The notes beneath the pieces were generated by a model. The model was not told the DNA's origin, did not search any database, and was given only the letters and a program-made list of their open reading frames with translations. From contig NC_087389.1 in assembly GCF_963675165.1 (NCBI RefSeq), positions 3,904,830 to 3,968,829 of the forward strand: DNA of 64,000 nt, read 5' to 3'. This stretch comes from Halichondria panicea (lineage: Eukaryota; Porifera; Demospongiae; Suberitida; Halichondriidae). Every line of letters starts with the position of its first letter. Within the stretch, counting starts at the first letter, position 1. Of this stretch, positions 34,201-44,881 are shown in pieces. Made by a program: the position numbers and the translations under genes.

Positions 34201-36795
34201 AAAATATTAACTATAGTGGTGAAGTCAGGACTACTGGCCTCTCTCGAAAAATTTGATCTATCTGAGTCAGTTATTGCTAGGAATGACGAAGCATCATTGA
34301 CAGAACTCATATCATCTTTATCTACCTATTGCCCTAAGCTAACAAGCTTAGACTTTTCAAACACTAATCTTAATGTACCTGAAGCATGTGCATTAGGTGA
34401 CAACTTGACACTACTCGTTTATGGTAAAAAACAATTTCATCTCGACTTGAGTAAGACATATTTTGATACTGAAGCATCGATAGCATTCTGTAAAAAAGTA
34501 ATTGACAAACTACTATCTTCAACGGACACTTCATCTACAAGAGAATTAGAATACAGCAGCTGTGCTCTTTATCTCAACAGAAATCCAATAGGATATAATG
34601 GTTTCTTGGCCCTTTTTAAAATGCTCAGCACAAAATTGTGTCCAATTACAAATCTGCAAATCAAAGATACTTACAACTCAACCACTGAAATTAACAGCAC
34701 TGACCTAGAGGCAGATAGTGTTATGGGCAGTAGGTTGACTACACTTTGTCTTGGTGATAATCAGTTTACCGGAGAAATATATGCAAGAGCATTCAAAGTG
34801 GCTGTAAGGGTAGATGTTCTAGAGTTTAGACCTTTCAAATGCTCTCACTTATAACATGGACACAAATGGAGTGCTGCTAACCACACTCTTACCATGCCTT
34901 GCCTCTCATTGCCCTAGCCTAGCGACTCTTGATCTCTCCAAAAATAATCTTGGTGTGCCTGGAGCACGCCCACTGGGAGAAACATTCCCACTATTCACAA
35001 CAAGCAGAAAAGAGTTTACTCTTCATCTAACTAAGGCTAATTTTGACAGTGCTGCTTTACTTGTCTTCTGTGAAGCAATTAAACTATCTTCAATAGAGGA
35101 AGTTCCTTTCAGTACGGAAAATTACGACATTGAAAATGTTATGTATCTCAACCAAATCCATTGAACTATGACACTTTGCTAGCAATGTTTAGTGCCCTCA
35201 GATGCAGAAGCTGCCAAATCACAACGTTATATCTCAACAACACAGATTACACCACAATGTCTGGCACAAAAGGTATTTTACCTAGCATTGACGCTGATGG
35301 CATGAGCAGCTGTTTGACAACACTGCACCTGAATGACAATCATTTTAGTGGTGAAGCACATATAAATGCATTAGAAGAAGCAGTAAGGGCTGACATTTTA
35401 GTCAATTTGAAGAAGCTATATTTGTCAAACACTCTCACTATTAACAGCAAGAAAAATGGTGAACTATTGAGTAGGCTGCTGCCTTCAATCGCTCAAAATT
35501 CCCCCAAATTAAAGATTTTGGATATTTCAGATAATAATCTAGGTGTTCCTGGAGCATGTGTACTAGGAAAAGTTTTACCAGCTCTCATTGGCAGTAGGGA
35601 TGAGTTTTACCTTGATTTATGCAATACAGATCTCGATAGCCAAGCTATGACAGCTTTTACACAAGAGGCAATTGACGGGCTGTCTTTATTGACTACCCCA
35701 CCACCTGCAAATTCCAAACTCCAGCTTAACGATAATCCTATTGGATACGCCGGACTGTTCGCTCTTTTTAAATTATTAAACACTAAAAACTGTGCAATTA
35801 CAGATCTCAGTCTGACCAACACTGCTTTATATATCCCAGCTATAGAAAATGGTTTTCAGTATGTCAATAACTTAACTACTTCCATTGATGTTACCGTCGT
35901 CAGCAATTTACGAATCCTTAACCTCGGAGACAATAGGTTTTGTGGCGTAACCTATATTCGTATGTTGGAGGTAGCCATCCAAAGTGGCATGCTGATCTAC
36001 CTTGAGGATCTAGACCTGACAAACACCTTTCCCAACGATAGTGACATTAACGGAGCATTGCTCGCATCAATTTTGCCTACAATAGCCAGTTCATGTCCTT
36101 ACCTTTTATCACTTGACCTGTCACTCAACAATTTGGGTGTTCCTGGAGCATATGCAATAGGAAAAGCTCTTCCAATGCTAACAATTGCCAATATTAGTTT
36201 GGTTGACACTTATCTTTTTAGTGAAGCTATAAAAGCTTTTTCAAATGGTTTTGCAAGCACAAGTTGCTTTGCTTGTAATCTCTGCAACTGTATAGTTGAT
36301 CTCAGCGAAAATTCGATTGGGTCAGATGTTCTACCAGCTCTACTCAGTGTTATTGAAGATAAGAGCTGCCCGATTATAATACTTGATCTTAATCTCACTA
36401 ATTCGAAAAACCAATGTGTTCAGAAAGTTAGCAGTGAAATTAGCAACAATAGAGGACTAATAACTGTTGACTTACGCAGGAATAATTTGCATGGAGATAA
36501 CATTTTTGTGTTGGCTGAATTCCTTTCATTGTGCCAATCGCTTGAAAAGCTTCAATGCACAGATTGTTATATTACATCCACTGATGTGAGTAATCTATTT
36601 TCACAAATGAAGTCGAGCAGCATAAAACACAACACTTTGAAAGAATGGGATCTTCAAGACAACTTAGTTGGCAACAAAGGAATTGATATATTTCTTGAGA
36701 ATCTACTCGATTTGTTCCCGGGTCTGGAACAGATTAAACTTGATGGCAATCCAGCCAAGTATGAGCCGAAGAAAAAACTTGAGGAGTTTCTGAAG
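28237..36795 (+). repeat. Array of 13 leucine-rich super-repeats (about 590 bp / 195 aa each)
   Basis: Each unit repeats an anchor like LLPAIASHCPCLETLDLSKN followed by NLGVPGA.ALGEAF, then a LDLSE..LDSEA block, a LNENPIGY.GL..IF block, a CPIT.L block and an L..L..NLE.LDLSN block. Anchors start near 28661, 29258, 29854, 30793, 31375, 31990, 32577, 33151, 33737, 34312, 34885, 35476 and 36070. Spacing is 573-615 bp once the 325 bp insertion between units 3 and 4 is removed. About 195 aa corresponds to roughly seven LRRs of 28 aa, the ribonuclease-inhibitor type found in NLRs. Long open stretches are 28469-30310, 30636-33032, 33019-34854, 34856-35164 and 35161-36795. The final unit ends in a normal LRR cap. 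Confidence 0.85.
30311..30635. mobile_element. Fold-back element (arms about 147 bp) inserted in the LRR array
   Basis: The left arm starts CCAAGAGTTTATGATAGAGA and the right arm ends with its reverse complement. The arms stay almost identical for about 147 bp (CAGATGTATGCGGAGAGTAA, CAAGCTTGGAATTTGCACAC) around a loop of about 30 bp. It interrupts super-repeat 3/4 and shifts the frame. High arm identity suggests a recent insertion. I could not define a clear target duplication. Confidence 0.9.
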
Positions 36796-36857
36796 GTACA
36801 CGTAGTATATATAAAGTATATAATTATACCCTAAAGGTTTTTCTTACACAAACACAG

Positions 36858-38481
36858 AGGGGAAAGAAATCTTCTCAATCCCATCATGCTGGAATATCTG
36901 ACAGTGAAGCAGATGGGAAAATGGAACAAGACCTTACTAAAAAAGAGGTATAAGGCGATAGTATATGAGGTGCATGCATGCACACTGCATCAGTTCAGTA
37001 GCCTCTTTCACAAGGCCCCAGGCCATCTCAGTACGGCCTGGGATTGAGACTACAGTATTCAGTAGACTAAATACAGTTGCAGTGCATGGACATGCATGCA
37101 CTTGCATGAACTGATTGTGTCTGATATAGTAATTATCTAATTAAAGCAGGGATTAATGTGGGACGATTTACTGGAGGAGATGATACAGCACTTCAAGAAG
37201 TTGATTGAAGAAAATAATGTACAATCGTGCAATTCTGAATCAGACAAAACAGTAAGTGTAGCACACAATACCAGACAATAATTATAGTGGAGGTATATTA
37301 TAGTGAAGGCTCAGCTCAGGTCGATCTATAACAATTATATATGTCAAGCTGGGATGGGTAAATAGAATAAGAACATGCATGCAGCTCTACGTGCAATTGC
37401 CTTTTCTACAGTTCCCATCACCTGTTATCAGTGATAACTCAGACAGTCATCTCTCAGCCACAGATGAGCCAGATTCATTGTTGGGGGAAATGGATACAGA
37501 GGAGGCCATAATGCAAAGAATGGATAAATTGGAAATTCACATCTGTTGAGTATAATTATTTGTTCAATATGTTGCTCATTAACATGCCCACTGTAAGCCT
37601 CTTCCCACTGTAAGCCTCTTCTTTCGAATAATAATATGCTTGAGTACAATGCCAGAATCAAATTTGGCTCTTTCATGACATGATTATTGCAATCCACAAT
37701 GCAAATATGCCCAGCACATTCTCGTTATGTTATACAGGCTCTAGAGAATCTCCACCCGTCAAGATAGACAAACTAACTGGTGTAACAGCATCCCCAGTGA
37801 CCACACCCTCCCCACACCGCTCTCCCTCAGGTGTGGCCATATATTGATATTTCTGACCATGTGACTACAATTAACCCCTCTAACCCCAACCCAATGTTGT
37901 CATAGGAAGTGGTGGACTGAGGACACTGATTATTGAGGAACTGAAGGAACGTACTAAAGTGACCGACTCTCAACTTGATGAACAAATTCAACAAAAAGAC
38001 ATGTTCAAACTTTCCGCTTACTTTGGTAGTGTAGAAGACTACATAAATTACTTAGAACTAACCCCTAGCCAGCAAACTGACATTAAAGACCTAGCGTTAA
38101 GAAGAAGCACACAAACCGCCATGACCGAGGTGTTGAAATTGTGGAGAGAGCATAACCCATACACTGCCACGTACCGATCACTATTGGAACTTTTATTGGA
38201 TATGGGAAAAGGAGAAGTGGCTTCTCAAGTGTGCTACTACCTCAGCTCCAAATGTGAGTTATTGCATTATACAGTAATTGTGTGAGGAGCCTAGTATTCA
38301 ATTACCGGAATTCTAGAGGTATAAGATCTCCTATATATACATTCATATAATTATACCAACCAAAATCAGTATAGTAGATAGTTAACTCTATCTGATAGAG
38401 ATATAAGTAGACTCTATATACTTTACTTTCGGCTACCACACAAACTTTTTCCCATCTGCAGGTCAACATACATACATGTAG
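36858..38481 (+). CDS. 3' exons of the NLR-like gene: acidic linker and C-terminal death-fold domain
   Basis: Exon 36795 ends FLKVH-side at an AAG|GTACAC donor, then 36858-36947, 37150-37251, 37412-37544 (weak GTTGAG donor), 37738-37830, 37906-38253 and a short last exon 38462-38481. Phases agree at every junction, which argues that these exons belong to the LRR gene. Linker exons are acidic and Ser/Pro-rich (MDTEEAIMQRMDKLEIHIC, then TASPVTTPSPHRSPS). From about 37930 the sequence has death-domain spacing: LDEQIQQKDMFKLSAYFGSV, LELTPSQQTDIKDLA, TEVLKLWREHNPYTATYRSL LELLLDMGKGEVASQV. Death domains mediate homotypic adaptor recruitment. If exon 37412 instead reads through, it stops at TGTTGA and the death domain would be a separate gene. 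Confidence 0.65.
36999..37052. repeat. TAGCCTCG-family short palindrome in an NLR intron
   Basis: TAGCCTCTTTCACAAGGCCC CAGGCC pairs with the downstream GGCCTGGGATTGAGACTA. Same family as 9201-9264. Confidence 0.65.
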
Positions 38482-38729
38482 CAAATCAAAACCATGCACA
38501 ATATGACCATACCATAGACAATACAGACAACATTAGATTTACTTTTTTTGCACTTAAAAGTAGCGATTATTATAGCATGCATGCTTATCCGTTAAATATT
38601 CTTTGCATATACTAGCTCAAATTCCATATAATTATTACAGTCCTATTATCAGAACCGTTGTTGTACACATATGCAATTAGATCTATGGCATCATTCTTTA
38701 CTCAAAATTTAAGTAAATACTGATTCTAC

Positions 38730-40571
38730 TCATAAAGAGTCTCGATTATAGTGGCTGGCATTCATCTCCCTGTCTCTAAATCTTTTTGTGTACTCTTGTT
38801 CTTGCTGTAATCGTCTCTCAAACACCTCCTCAACATCACTCTGGGAGAAACCCTCCTCACCTCTCACTCTGTACTGGTACTTGCACGCACTAATCACGAA
38901 ACTTACCAGACCAATAAGTGCTATAAACAAGGTCGCAACAAAATATCCAAATTCGCAACTTAATACTGATGTGATCTGACCGGGTTTTACGTATTTCCAG
39001 TACTTCTTCAAACTGAATGGGTACACTAAGCTAGCTCCAATCAACTGGTACAGGCCTTTATTTGCAAACAAGATACCTATCAGTACACCCTTCATGGAGT
39101 GTGGGCCTTGGGCAGATATGAACTCAAGAGCCGTAGCAAGTAGCAAACTGGGTGCAAGGCCTAACAGAATATTTGGTAGCAGCAAAATCGACCAATGCAA
39201 TAACAATGGATCGTATGGGCCATCAAGTGGGTGAAGAAACATGCAAGTCGTGTTTTGATCTCCCTTGGTGTGTAAAATAATGTGTCCTGTCAAATCAATG
39301 ATCAAAATACTGCTAATGGCCAGTATAAACACTACCAGTGCAAAAGTAAGTCGGATAAGAATCTTAGGCACACGGTTTCTTAACACAGAGTACACTAACC
39401 AAATATACACAGGGAGCAGTGTGTTACAGATTATGAGGGAAAGGCTTCCACTCTCAAGCAATATCCATTTGGCTGTACAGGTTGAATTATCAAATGTCTC
39501 ATCTCTTCCAGTATGATGAGAAAATAAGGGGAAAACAGTATACGAAGAAGTGACTTGGAGTGTAAAAATGGGTCCCAAGGCTAAGAGTAAAAGTAAAACA
39601 CGAAGAAAGGTTTTAACATCATCAACGTCAGAATTTGCAAATGGACCACCAAATACCTCTTTAGCGTAATCAATTCTTGATGGTTTCTTATGATAGGTAT
39701 ATACGAATGCACTTGGGGGACGAACTGGATGTTTATGTTTTCGGGTGAAGTTGATAACACTAAGAATCAATTTGTATGGATTTTTCTGAGCAACCTCCGT
39801 ATGGAAAAAGCGATACTGGAATAAGTTAACGACCAAAAGAAACGAGAGAATAAGGAAACATACGGATGGCGAGAAAGAAAGAAGTATGTCGGTCCAGGGT
39901 CCAATTATTGTGTTTCCTTTACTACATTCAGCAACTACTTTCAAGATATTAATAACCGATACTCCTAGTTGTTCAGCCCAAACGTACCAGTGAACAAACA
40001 TGCCTAGATAGTGACTAGGCTCATCAAGAAGTTGATCAAATCCAAGTTGAACAATGTTTGAAGTAAATCCTGCCAAGGCTGGTATAAGCAATATAAATGA
40101 CATAACACCAAGAATCCACTCAAAAACTCTTCTTGTAACAGTTGCTTCAGTAGTTGAAAAGTCAATAGTAGCCAAAATGGTGACCAAGAGTAAGCAAAAC
40201 CACAGAAACGAGAGACTAATGATTACGGTACGATATCTACCACACCATACATCAGCTATAAATCCACCAAGAGGGTAAAACATGGTAGCTAAAGCTAGTA
40301 GGAGATAAACACCTATGATGTAATGTACTGGAGAGTGTACAAAGACGTTTAATGTTTCCATAGCTTTAATAAAAACGGTGGCAGTAACTGATGTTCCCTC
40401 ATAAATAGCTCCAATGATGAAAGTCCAGGCAAAAATTAACACAACTTGTCGAGATGATATACATATACGACTTGGTGAGAATACAGATATGACTAACCAT
40501 TTTGATCTTCTTTTTGCAGTTGTGTGAATCAATCTGGATGTTTCATTGGGTAGAGTCTGTTGTTCGGCCAT
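38730..40571 (-). CDS. POT/SLC15-like proton-coupled oligopeptide transporter family protein
   Basis: Single-exon 613 aa membrane protein with about 12 hydrophobic segments. Family marks: FYPLGGFIADVWCGRYRTV after the second helix (the POT/MFS loop signature), GVMSFILLIPALAGFTSNIV, the PYKLILSVINFTRKHKHPV cytoplasmic loop followed by a long conserved linker before GGPFANSDVDDVKTFLRVL, and QGPHSMKGVLIGILFANKGL in the C-terminal half. SLC15 proteins import di- and tripeptides with protons across the plasma membrane. The ExxER motif of bacterial and classical POT members is not evident, so the substrate could differ. The N-terminus (36 aa) and C-terminal tail (charged, EEVFERRLQQEQEYTKRF) are cytosolic. 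ATG at 40571 is the first Met before the first helix. It converges tail-to-tail with the NLR locus (248 bp gap). Confidence 0.8.
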   Translation of the reverse strand: MAEQQTLPNETSRLIHTTAKRRSKWLVISVFSPSRICISSRQVVLIFAWTFIIGAIYEGTSVTATVFIKAMETLNVFVHSPVHYIIGVYLLLALATMFYPLGGFIADVWCGRYRTVIISLSFLWFCLLLVTILATIDFSTTEATVTRRVFEWILGVMSFILLIPALAGFTSNIVQLGFDQLLDEPSHYLGMFVHWYVWAEQLGVSVINILKVVAECSKGNTIIGPWTDILLSFSPSVCFLILSFLLVVNLFQYRFFHTEVAQKNPYKLILSVINFTRKHKHPVRPPSAFVYTYHKKPSRIDYAKEVFGGPFANSDVDDVKTFLRVLLLLLALGPIFTLQVTSSYTVFPLFSHHTGRDETFDNSTCTAKWILLESGSLSLIICNTLLPVYIWLVYSVLRNRVPKILIRLTFALVVFILAISSILIIDLTGHIILHTKGDQNTTCMFLHPLDGPYDPLLLHWSILLLPNILLGLAPSLLLATALEFISAQGPHSMKGVLIGILFANKGLYQLIGASLVYPFSLKKYWKYVKPGQITSVLSCEFGYFVATLFIALIGLVSFVISACKYQYRVRGEEGFSQSDVEEVFERRLQQEQEYTKRFRDREMNASHYNRDSL

Positions 40572-40722
40572 TAGATATATATAATAGTTAGTAGGTTAAC
40601 GATGATTAAGCAGAGAAGCCTTCAGCAATTAATTCAAAGTTACTACGTCTAATCTCTGGTGAATAGCTGTATAGGACTAATCTATGACTGTGATAACTAT
40701 GCTATAAACAACAGTATAATAC

Positions 40723-40787
40723 ACTGTAGTTATTATCATCATTGAAAGTTAATGCATTAACTTTCAATGATGCATAATAACTACAGT
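40723..40787. repeat. 65 bp near-perfect palindrome upstream of the transporter
   Basis: ACTGTAGTTATTATCATCAT TGAAAGTTAATG is followed directly by its reverse complement with one inserted base. It lies about 150 bp 5' of the transporter start and is probably a fold-back MITE. Confidence 0.9.
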
Positions 40788-42590
40788 AAGTATACACAAA
40801 CCGCAAGTATCTAGAAATGTAAACGAAGGTGTCAGACAACATACCATCATGCACTCACCCTAACACATGCACTGGCCGGGAAAACTTGACAGATTCGCAA
40901 CATTCACAACCATACTGAGAGTTTATACCTTGATAGAGTCAAAAACGAAATCTATAGCTGAGTTCTTTCAAATGTTTAGCTTGCTCTTGTTCTTTCAACT
41001 ATACTGCTTTCAACTCTGACAGCTCCTTTAAATCTGAGCCGTGAACACAACTATTAAGTCATAGATATACCAAATGCATATACTGCGTACATGTATAATT
41101 ATATACACACAAACAATACTTCAGGTAGGAACCCCCCCCCCCCCCCCCCCCAATTCAGACCCAAACACAAATACGGCAGGCAAAATGGAAATGAAGTTAG
41201 TCTTTGATATTACAGACGGCTCGATCATCAAAAGGGCTATCATCAAGCTATCTGGATTGTGTATACACAGGTAGCATGAGCGTGCCACAGAGAACCTCCT
41301 GACTCGAGTCGGAAGGCCTGGAGCTAGGCCAGATAGACCACACCCACTACAGAGTTCTTGAGAAGGACTGTGACAATAACAGATAAAGTATTTGTCTCCA
41401 GTGACTGTTGAAGGAGGGCAGGGTACTTGGATTGAGACGGTGAACAGATACTCTGTAGTCTGGGGGTGGGGTGGAGGGGAGTAATTGTGTGACTAGAATA
41501 TCGAAAATTGAATTTGAAAGGTGGACATGTACACATGCACATATGACTTTTACTATCGAAAGGAATACATTTACTGTATGATAGAATTGTATAAAGCTAG
41601 ATCTATTAGTATGACTTGTCTAAAGTTTAATGTGAAAGGTAGAATGGTATATACACACAATTAAGGCAGCTAGTAGTGTATGTTGAAAATGCACTGTTTA
41701 CACATAGACAGAAAAGGATCTATGTTTTACATTCATGACAACTTAAGTAACAACAGGCACGCTCTCACTCAAACCCTGCCACAATGTGACCTGGGATCGG
41801 TCGATAATGTGTCCCACGATTGGCCAGGCCACGAGGCCAAGTAGACCACCGCCTGCCTTCATATATGAAGTGTACTTGTAAAATGGTAAACACAAGGCAA
41901 TTATAGGTCTATAGTATATATTGCATGTTGAAAAACAATGTTTTGCATTCACAATGATTAAGTGCTGCTGCCTATGGAGAGAGGTCAGAGGAGGAATGCC
42001 AGTGTCAAAAGGTCACTAATTAAAACACCACGTGGCCCTATGTTTTACATGTAAAACTGAGTTTACCCTCGCGCCCCTGAGTTTATACACCATCAATAGC
42101 TTGATCCTCTTTACAATCACAACAGAAATCGGTTGAACTATCCCGCCCCAAAGGAATTAGCTTGAGCTATGGCTTGAGAGAGGAGATCCAGGATTTAATA
42201 TTGCAACCTTTGACCTTTTATTGCATTCTTCAAAACCACAAGATATGGAAATTAGCCTTCTGTGGCTAGGGTATAAATTTTGATGTACTGGCTTGCTGCA
42301 CTGGATAGATCTAGCTTTCCAAGCAGGCAACTAAAGAACAGAAGCGCTAAGCTGCTATATGCAGCAAAGGTCAAGAACCCAGAACTAATCCTTCATTAAA
42401 CGTGACCCTATTGACCCTGGCGTTCCTCCTCTGGAGAGAGGTCATGCAGATTTTTCCAGAGATTTTAAGCTTTCGGGCAATTTCAATGTTTTAATTAGCA
42501 CACATGGCTTCAATTGCTTTTGGTTGATTACATATTTGATATAATTATTTGTATACTTATAGTGGTGATTCATTGCACTAAAGTAAAGGA
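40788..42590. other. Spacer between the transporter and B3GALT6-like copy 2
   Basis: Holds a run of 20 C at 41132-41151. A short minus-strand frame near 41743-41880 (KAGGGLLGLVAWPIVGHII) has membrane-like composition but no partner exons. I see no supportable gene. Confidence 0.45.
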
Positions 42591-43511
42591 TTAACACAAA
42601 ACACCTTTAGTCTTCATTATTCCGTGCGTTTTCTCAGCATCTTCAATAGACGGAGGATGAACAAGATAGTCCTTGCACTTATCTTGACGCCACTTCTTTA
42701 CATTCATATCTGAACGAAATCGACTGTCACGTTTCATTTCTAAGTTGAATGGACTGATCCAAGCTCCAACTGAGACATCTTCATTGTTGTAGAGTTGTAA
42801 GACCATCAACATTGATAGCAATTCTGTATTTAGATAATACATAACCCCCTCCCAATGCATACGGCAGGTATTTGTCACACAACTTCCAATTTGGTTCCGC
42901 CCACTTTCCTTCTTTCCTTGGAGTACTTTGTGATGCAACCAAACCCCAGTAGAGTGGTTTTCCGCTAGTTCTTCCAATTCAATCTGATCCAACTTAGGGA
43001 ACGAGTTTTCGTCAATTTTCAGTACAAAGGAGTAGTCTGTGTTTTTGTCTACCCACACAAAGGTATGTAAAACTTTCCTGGTGAGGTTATTGTATGAATC
43101 CAGGTGATCGGTCAAAAGTAATAAATCACCAAACTTCTTGCTCTCTGAAATCAGCGAATCTCTTTCGTTAACATTCCGATCAAGGGCTCCTATAACAAAC
43201 TTGACTGCAAACTTCTTTTTGTGTTCGACATAGCTACCCACCCAAGTCTTCCTAATCACATCTCTCCTAGCTCTGTTTTCAGGTGTTTCAATGACCATCA
43301 CGAGTAAAACATTATTTGGATTATTAGCTGTTTCAGGCAAATCATTGGATACAGCTGTGGCATCTGTTGGTTGGCTCCATTGATTGTGATTCAGCTGCTC
43401 ACATTGGGTTTCAAAAGACAATTTGGCTAGGTACCATAGAGTTGCAGTATATATGGTTGAAACTAGTAGCAACACAGCAAACTCTTTATACATTCTAATA
43501 ACAAAACGCAT
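42591..43511 (-). pseudogene. B3GALT6-like copy 2, internally frameshifted and re-framed
   Basis: Open over 306 codons, but the middle is out of frame. Relative to copies 3-5 it has a 10 bp deletion at about 42971, a 9 bp deletion near 42826 and a 1 bp insertion near 42794. Between the first and last, the catalytic LYWGL...GGGYVLS region is read in the wrong frame ([19 protein letters not shown]). The correct frame resumes at [12 protein letters not shown]. The DxD motif has become DEN. The N-terminal anchor and C-terminus (GVLC) are normal. It almost certainly lacks transferase activity, yet the reading frame is uninterrupted. It sits just right of a 3' breakpoint: homology to the other copies starts at the stop codon. 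Confidence 0.85.
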
Positions 43512-43715
43512 ACTGACAAGGAATTCTGATCAACCTTCTACTCATAAGTCAGCCTGCCTAGCTTTTGTGACCACCTGCTACATAGATAGTTACTTCCTCC
43601 TATTCAATGCATATACAATGACATGCTTCCTTATATAGAGTAAGTAATCAAACACAATGGAGGTTTATTCTAAGGAAACAAGCAGTGGTATACTATTTTA
43701 CACCATCTGATTAAG

Positions 43716-43916
43716 TACCATAATGCGGGTAAATTTCGTGGGGTAAAAAATTCGTTTATCTGGAAAACGGTGGTTTTCGTGAGTAAACATTTCATTGCCT
43801 GCACTGCATTCATACGTTCCGGTAAGCCACGCCTACGTTAACATTTCGTGGCGGTCAGCTTGCCCACGAAAATAATGAATTTTTACCCCATGCACAAAAT
43901 TACCTGCTATACGGTA
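43716..43916. mobile_element. MITE with TACCGTATAGCAGGTAAT termini, copy 1
   Basis: Left end TACCATAATGCGGGTAAATT and right end (reverse complement) TACCGTATAGCAGGTAATTT, each followed by a GGGGTAAAAA block. Interior includes CGGTAAGCCACGCCTACGTT. No ORF. Confidence 0.8.
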
Positions 43917-43974
43917 TAAATTATATATATAATGCAAAACTACTAAGCATTCAGGAGCTGTCAAAACAAGTCTC

Positions 43975-44236
43975 ATGCATTGACCAATAGTCTCCGGTAG
44001 TCCAAGCTTTGCAAAAAAAGGTCGCAGTTCCTTGATAACTGCAAATGAGGTTAAAGAGTACAAAAAAGGTACAAAAAGCTTCCACCTACTTGTTGGAATG
44101 GGCATCAATCAGCCAAATACATTCGTTCGTTTACTGGTCCAGCATAGCTGAGCCCAAGGGCGTACTGGCCAATTCCAGGGATGCAAAGGTGCAGCGGCGG
44201 GTGCTGCTGCCTAAACCACTTGATTTTATAGTTTGA
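43975..44236 (-). mobile_element. Ty3/gypsy integrase fragment next to B3GALT6-like copy 2
   Basis: Minus-strand frames include LSYAGPVNERMYLAD, then SRWKLFVPF and AVIKELRPFFAKLGLPETI, matching the start and catalytic core of gypsy-type integrase in broken frames. The same block lies beside copies 3, 4 and 5. It is inactive. Confidence 0.7.
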
Positions 44237-44333
44237 AAATGCACGAATCAAAATCCAAGAGAACGTGGCGAATCCGATTGAAGCTGTTAAATTTCGTCGC
44301 ATTACAACCGTTGAGCAGTTACGGCTGGAATTC

Positions 44334-44371
44334 ACACGCACACGCACACGCACACGCACACGCACACGCAC
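44334..44371. repeat. CACACG microsatellite
   Basis: Hexamer-based (CACACG)n tract at the left truncation of the DIRS-type retroelement, next to a family B repeat fragment (44235-44335). Confidence 0.85.
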
Positions 44372-44401
44372 AGTCAGCTTTACCATATAAAAAGTATTAG
44401 C

Positions 44402-44848
44402 TTATTTGCAGCTATATATAGTTTCCACCGAGGCAACAGCACCTGTGGTGCTCTCATTATTAGTCCATTGGCTACCCCACAAAGCTGCTGCGATGACGAT
44501 AGGGACCAGCTCTTTTGCTGTGATATTGATAGCTTCCCATGATGGCGGCCATGACGCCTGAAACCACGTGTTGCAAAAGATTGCGCCGCATCCGTAAGAA
44601 CCTGATGCATCCGACGTGACTTCCAGAGTAGTTTTGGCTCCGGGAAAAAACGACTTGCCGTTCCATCCCTGGAGAAATGTGTTCCACCATGCTAAATCGG
44701 CTTGTGCACATAGATTGAGGCGCAGATGGTGGTGTGGCTGCAGTGTGCGTGGAAGAATGGAGAATAAGCTGCGAAGGAACGTTCTGCCCTGAGGTGTAAC
44801 AGTAGCCGCATGAGACAGATACCCTAGCAATGAATCCAGTTGGTGCAT
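44402..44848 (-). pseudogene. DIRS-type RNase H domain
   Basis: The frame has LLGYLSHAATVTPQGRTFLR, ADLAWWNTFLQGWNGKSFF, VTSDASGSYGCGA and AKELVPIVIAAALWGSQW, the standard RNase H extension of DIRS/Ngaro-type elements. It is shifted relative to the upstream reverse transcriptase, and the downstream recombinase is absent. Confidence 0.8.
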
Positions 44849-44881
44849 GCCGTGTGCAAGAACGTTTGTGTGACCATTCTC

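Larger units (their letters stand above)
27610..38481 (+). pseudogene. NLR-like immune receptor locus: NACHT C-part, 13 LRR super-repeats, C-terminal death domain
   Basis: A continuous run of related coding sequence. At 27640-28200 it shows the end of a NACHT module: IPEELQQTFWLICKFAYEYM, then after a frameshift FSESELSSFF and FHFAHLTIQEFLAALHLV, a classic NLR motif. LRRs follow to 36795, then five short exons ending in a death-fold domain. Lesions seen: frameshift near 27758; in-frame TGA at 28198-28200; frameshift near 28560; palindromic insertion 30311-30635; frameshifts near 33030, 34828 and 35155. Each can be placed because LRR consensus resumes in another frame. No P-loop or N-terminal effector domain was found upstream. 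I therefore call the locus a pseudogene or a badly sequenced gene. Sub-parts are entered separately. NLRs act as cytosolic sensors; the ligand here is unknown. Confidence 0.75.

Noticed and set aside
41743-41952. Minus-strand 69 aa frame with membrane-like sequence GGGLLGLVAWPIVGHII
   Set aside because: Too short, no start context or neighbouring exons, no family recognised.
44105-44386. Minus-strand ORF beginning with a Val-Arg repeat
   Set aside because: Translation of the CACACG microsatellite followed by repeat sequence.
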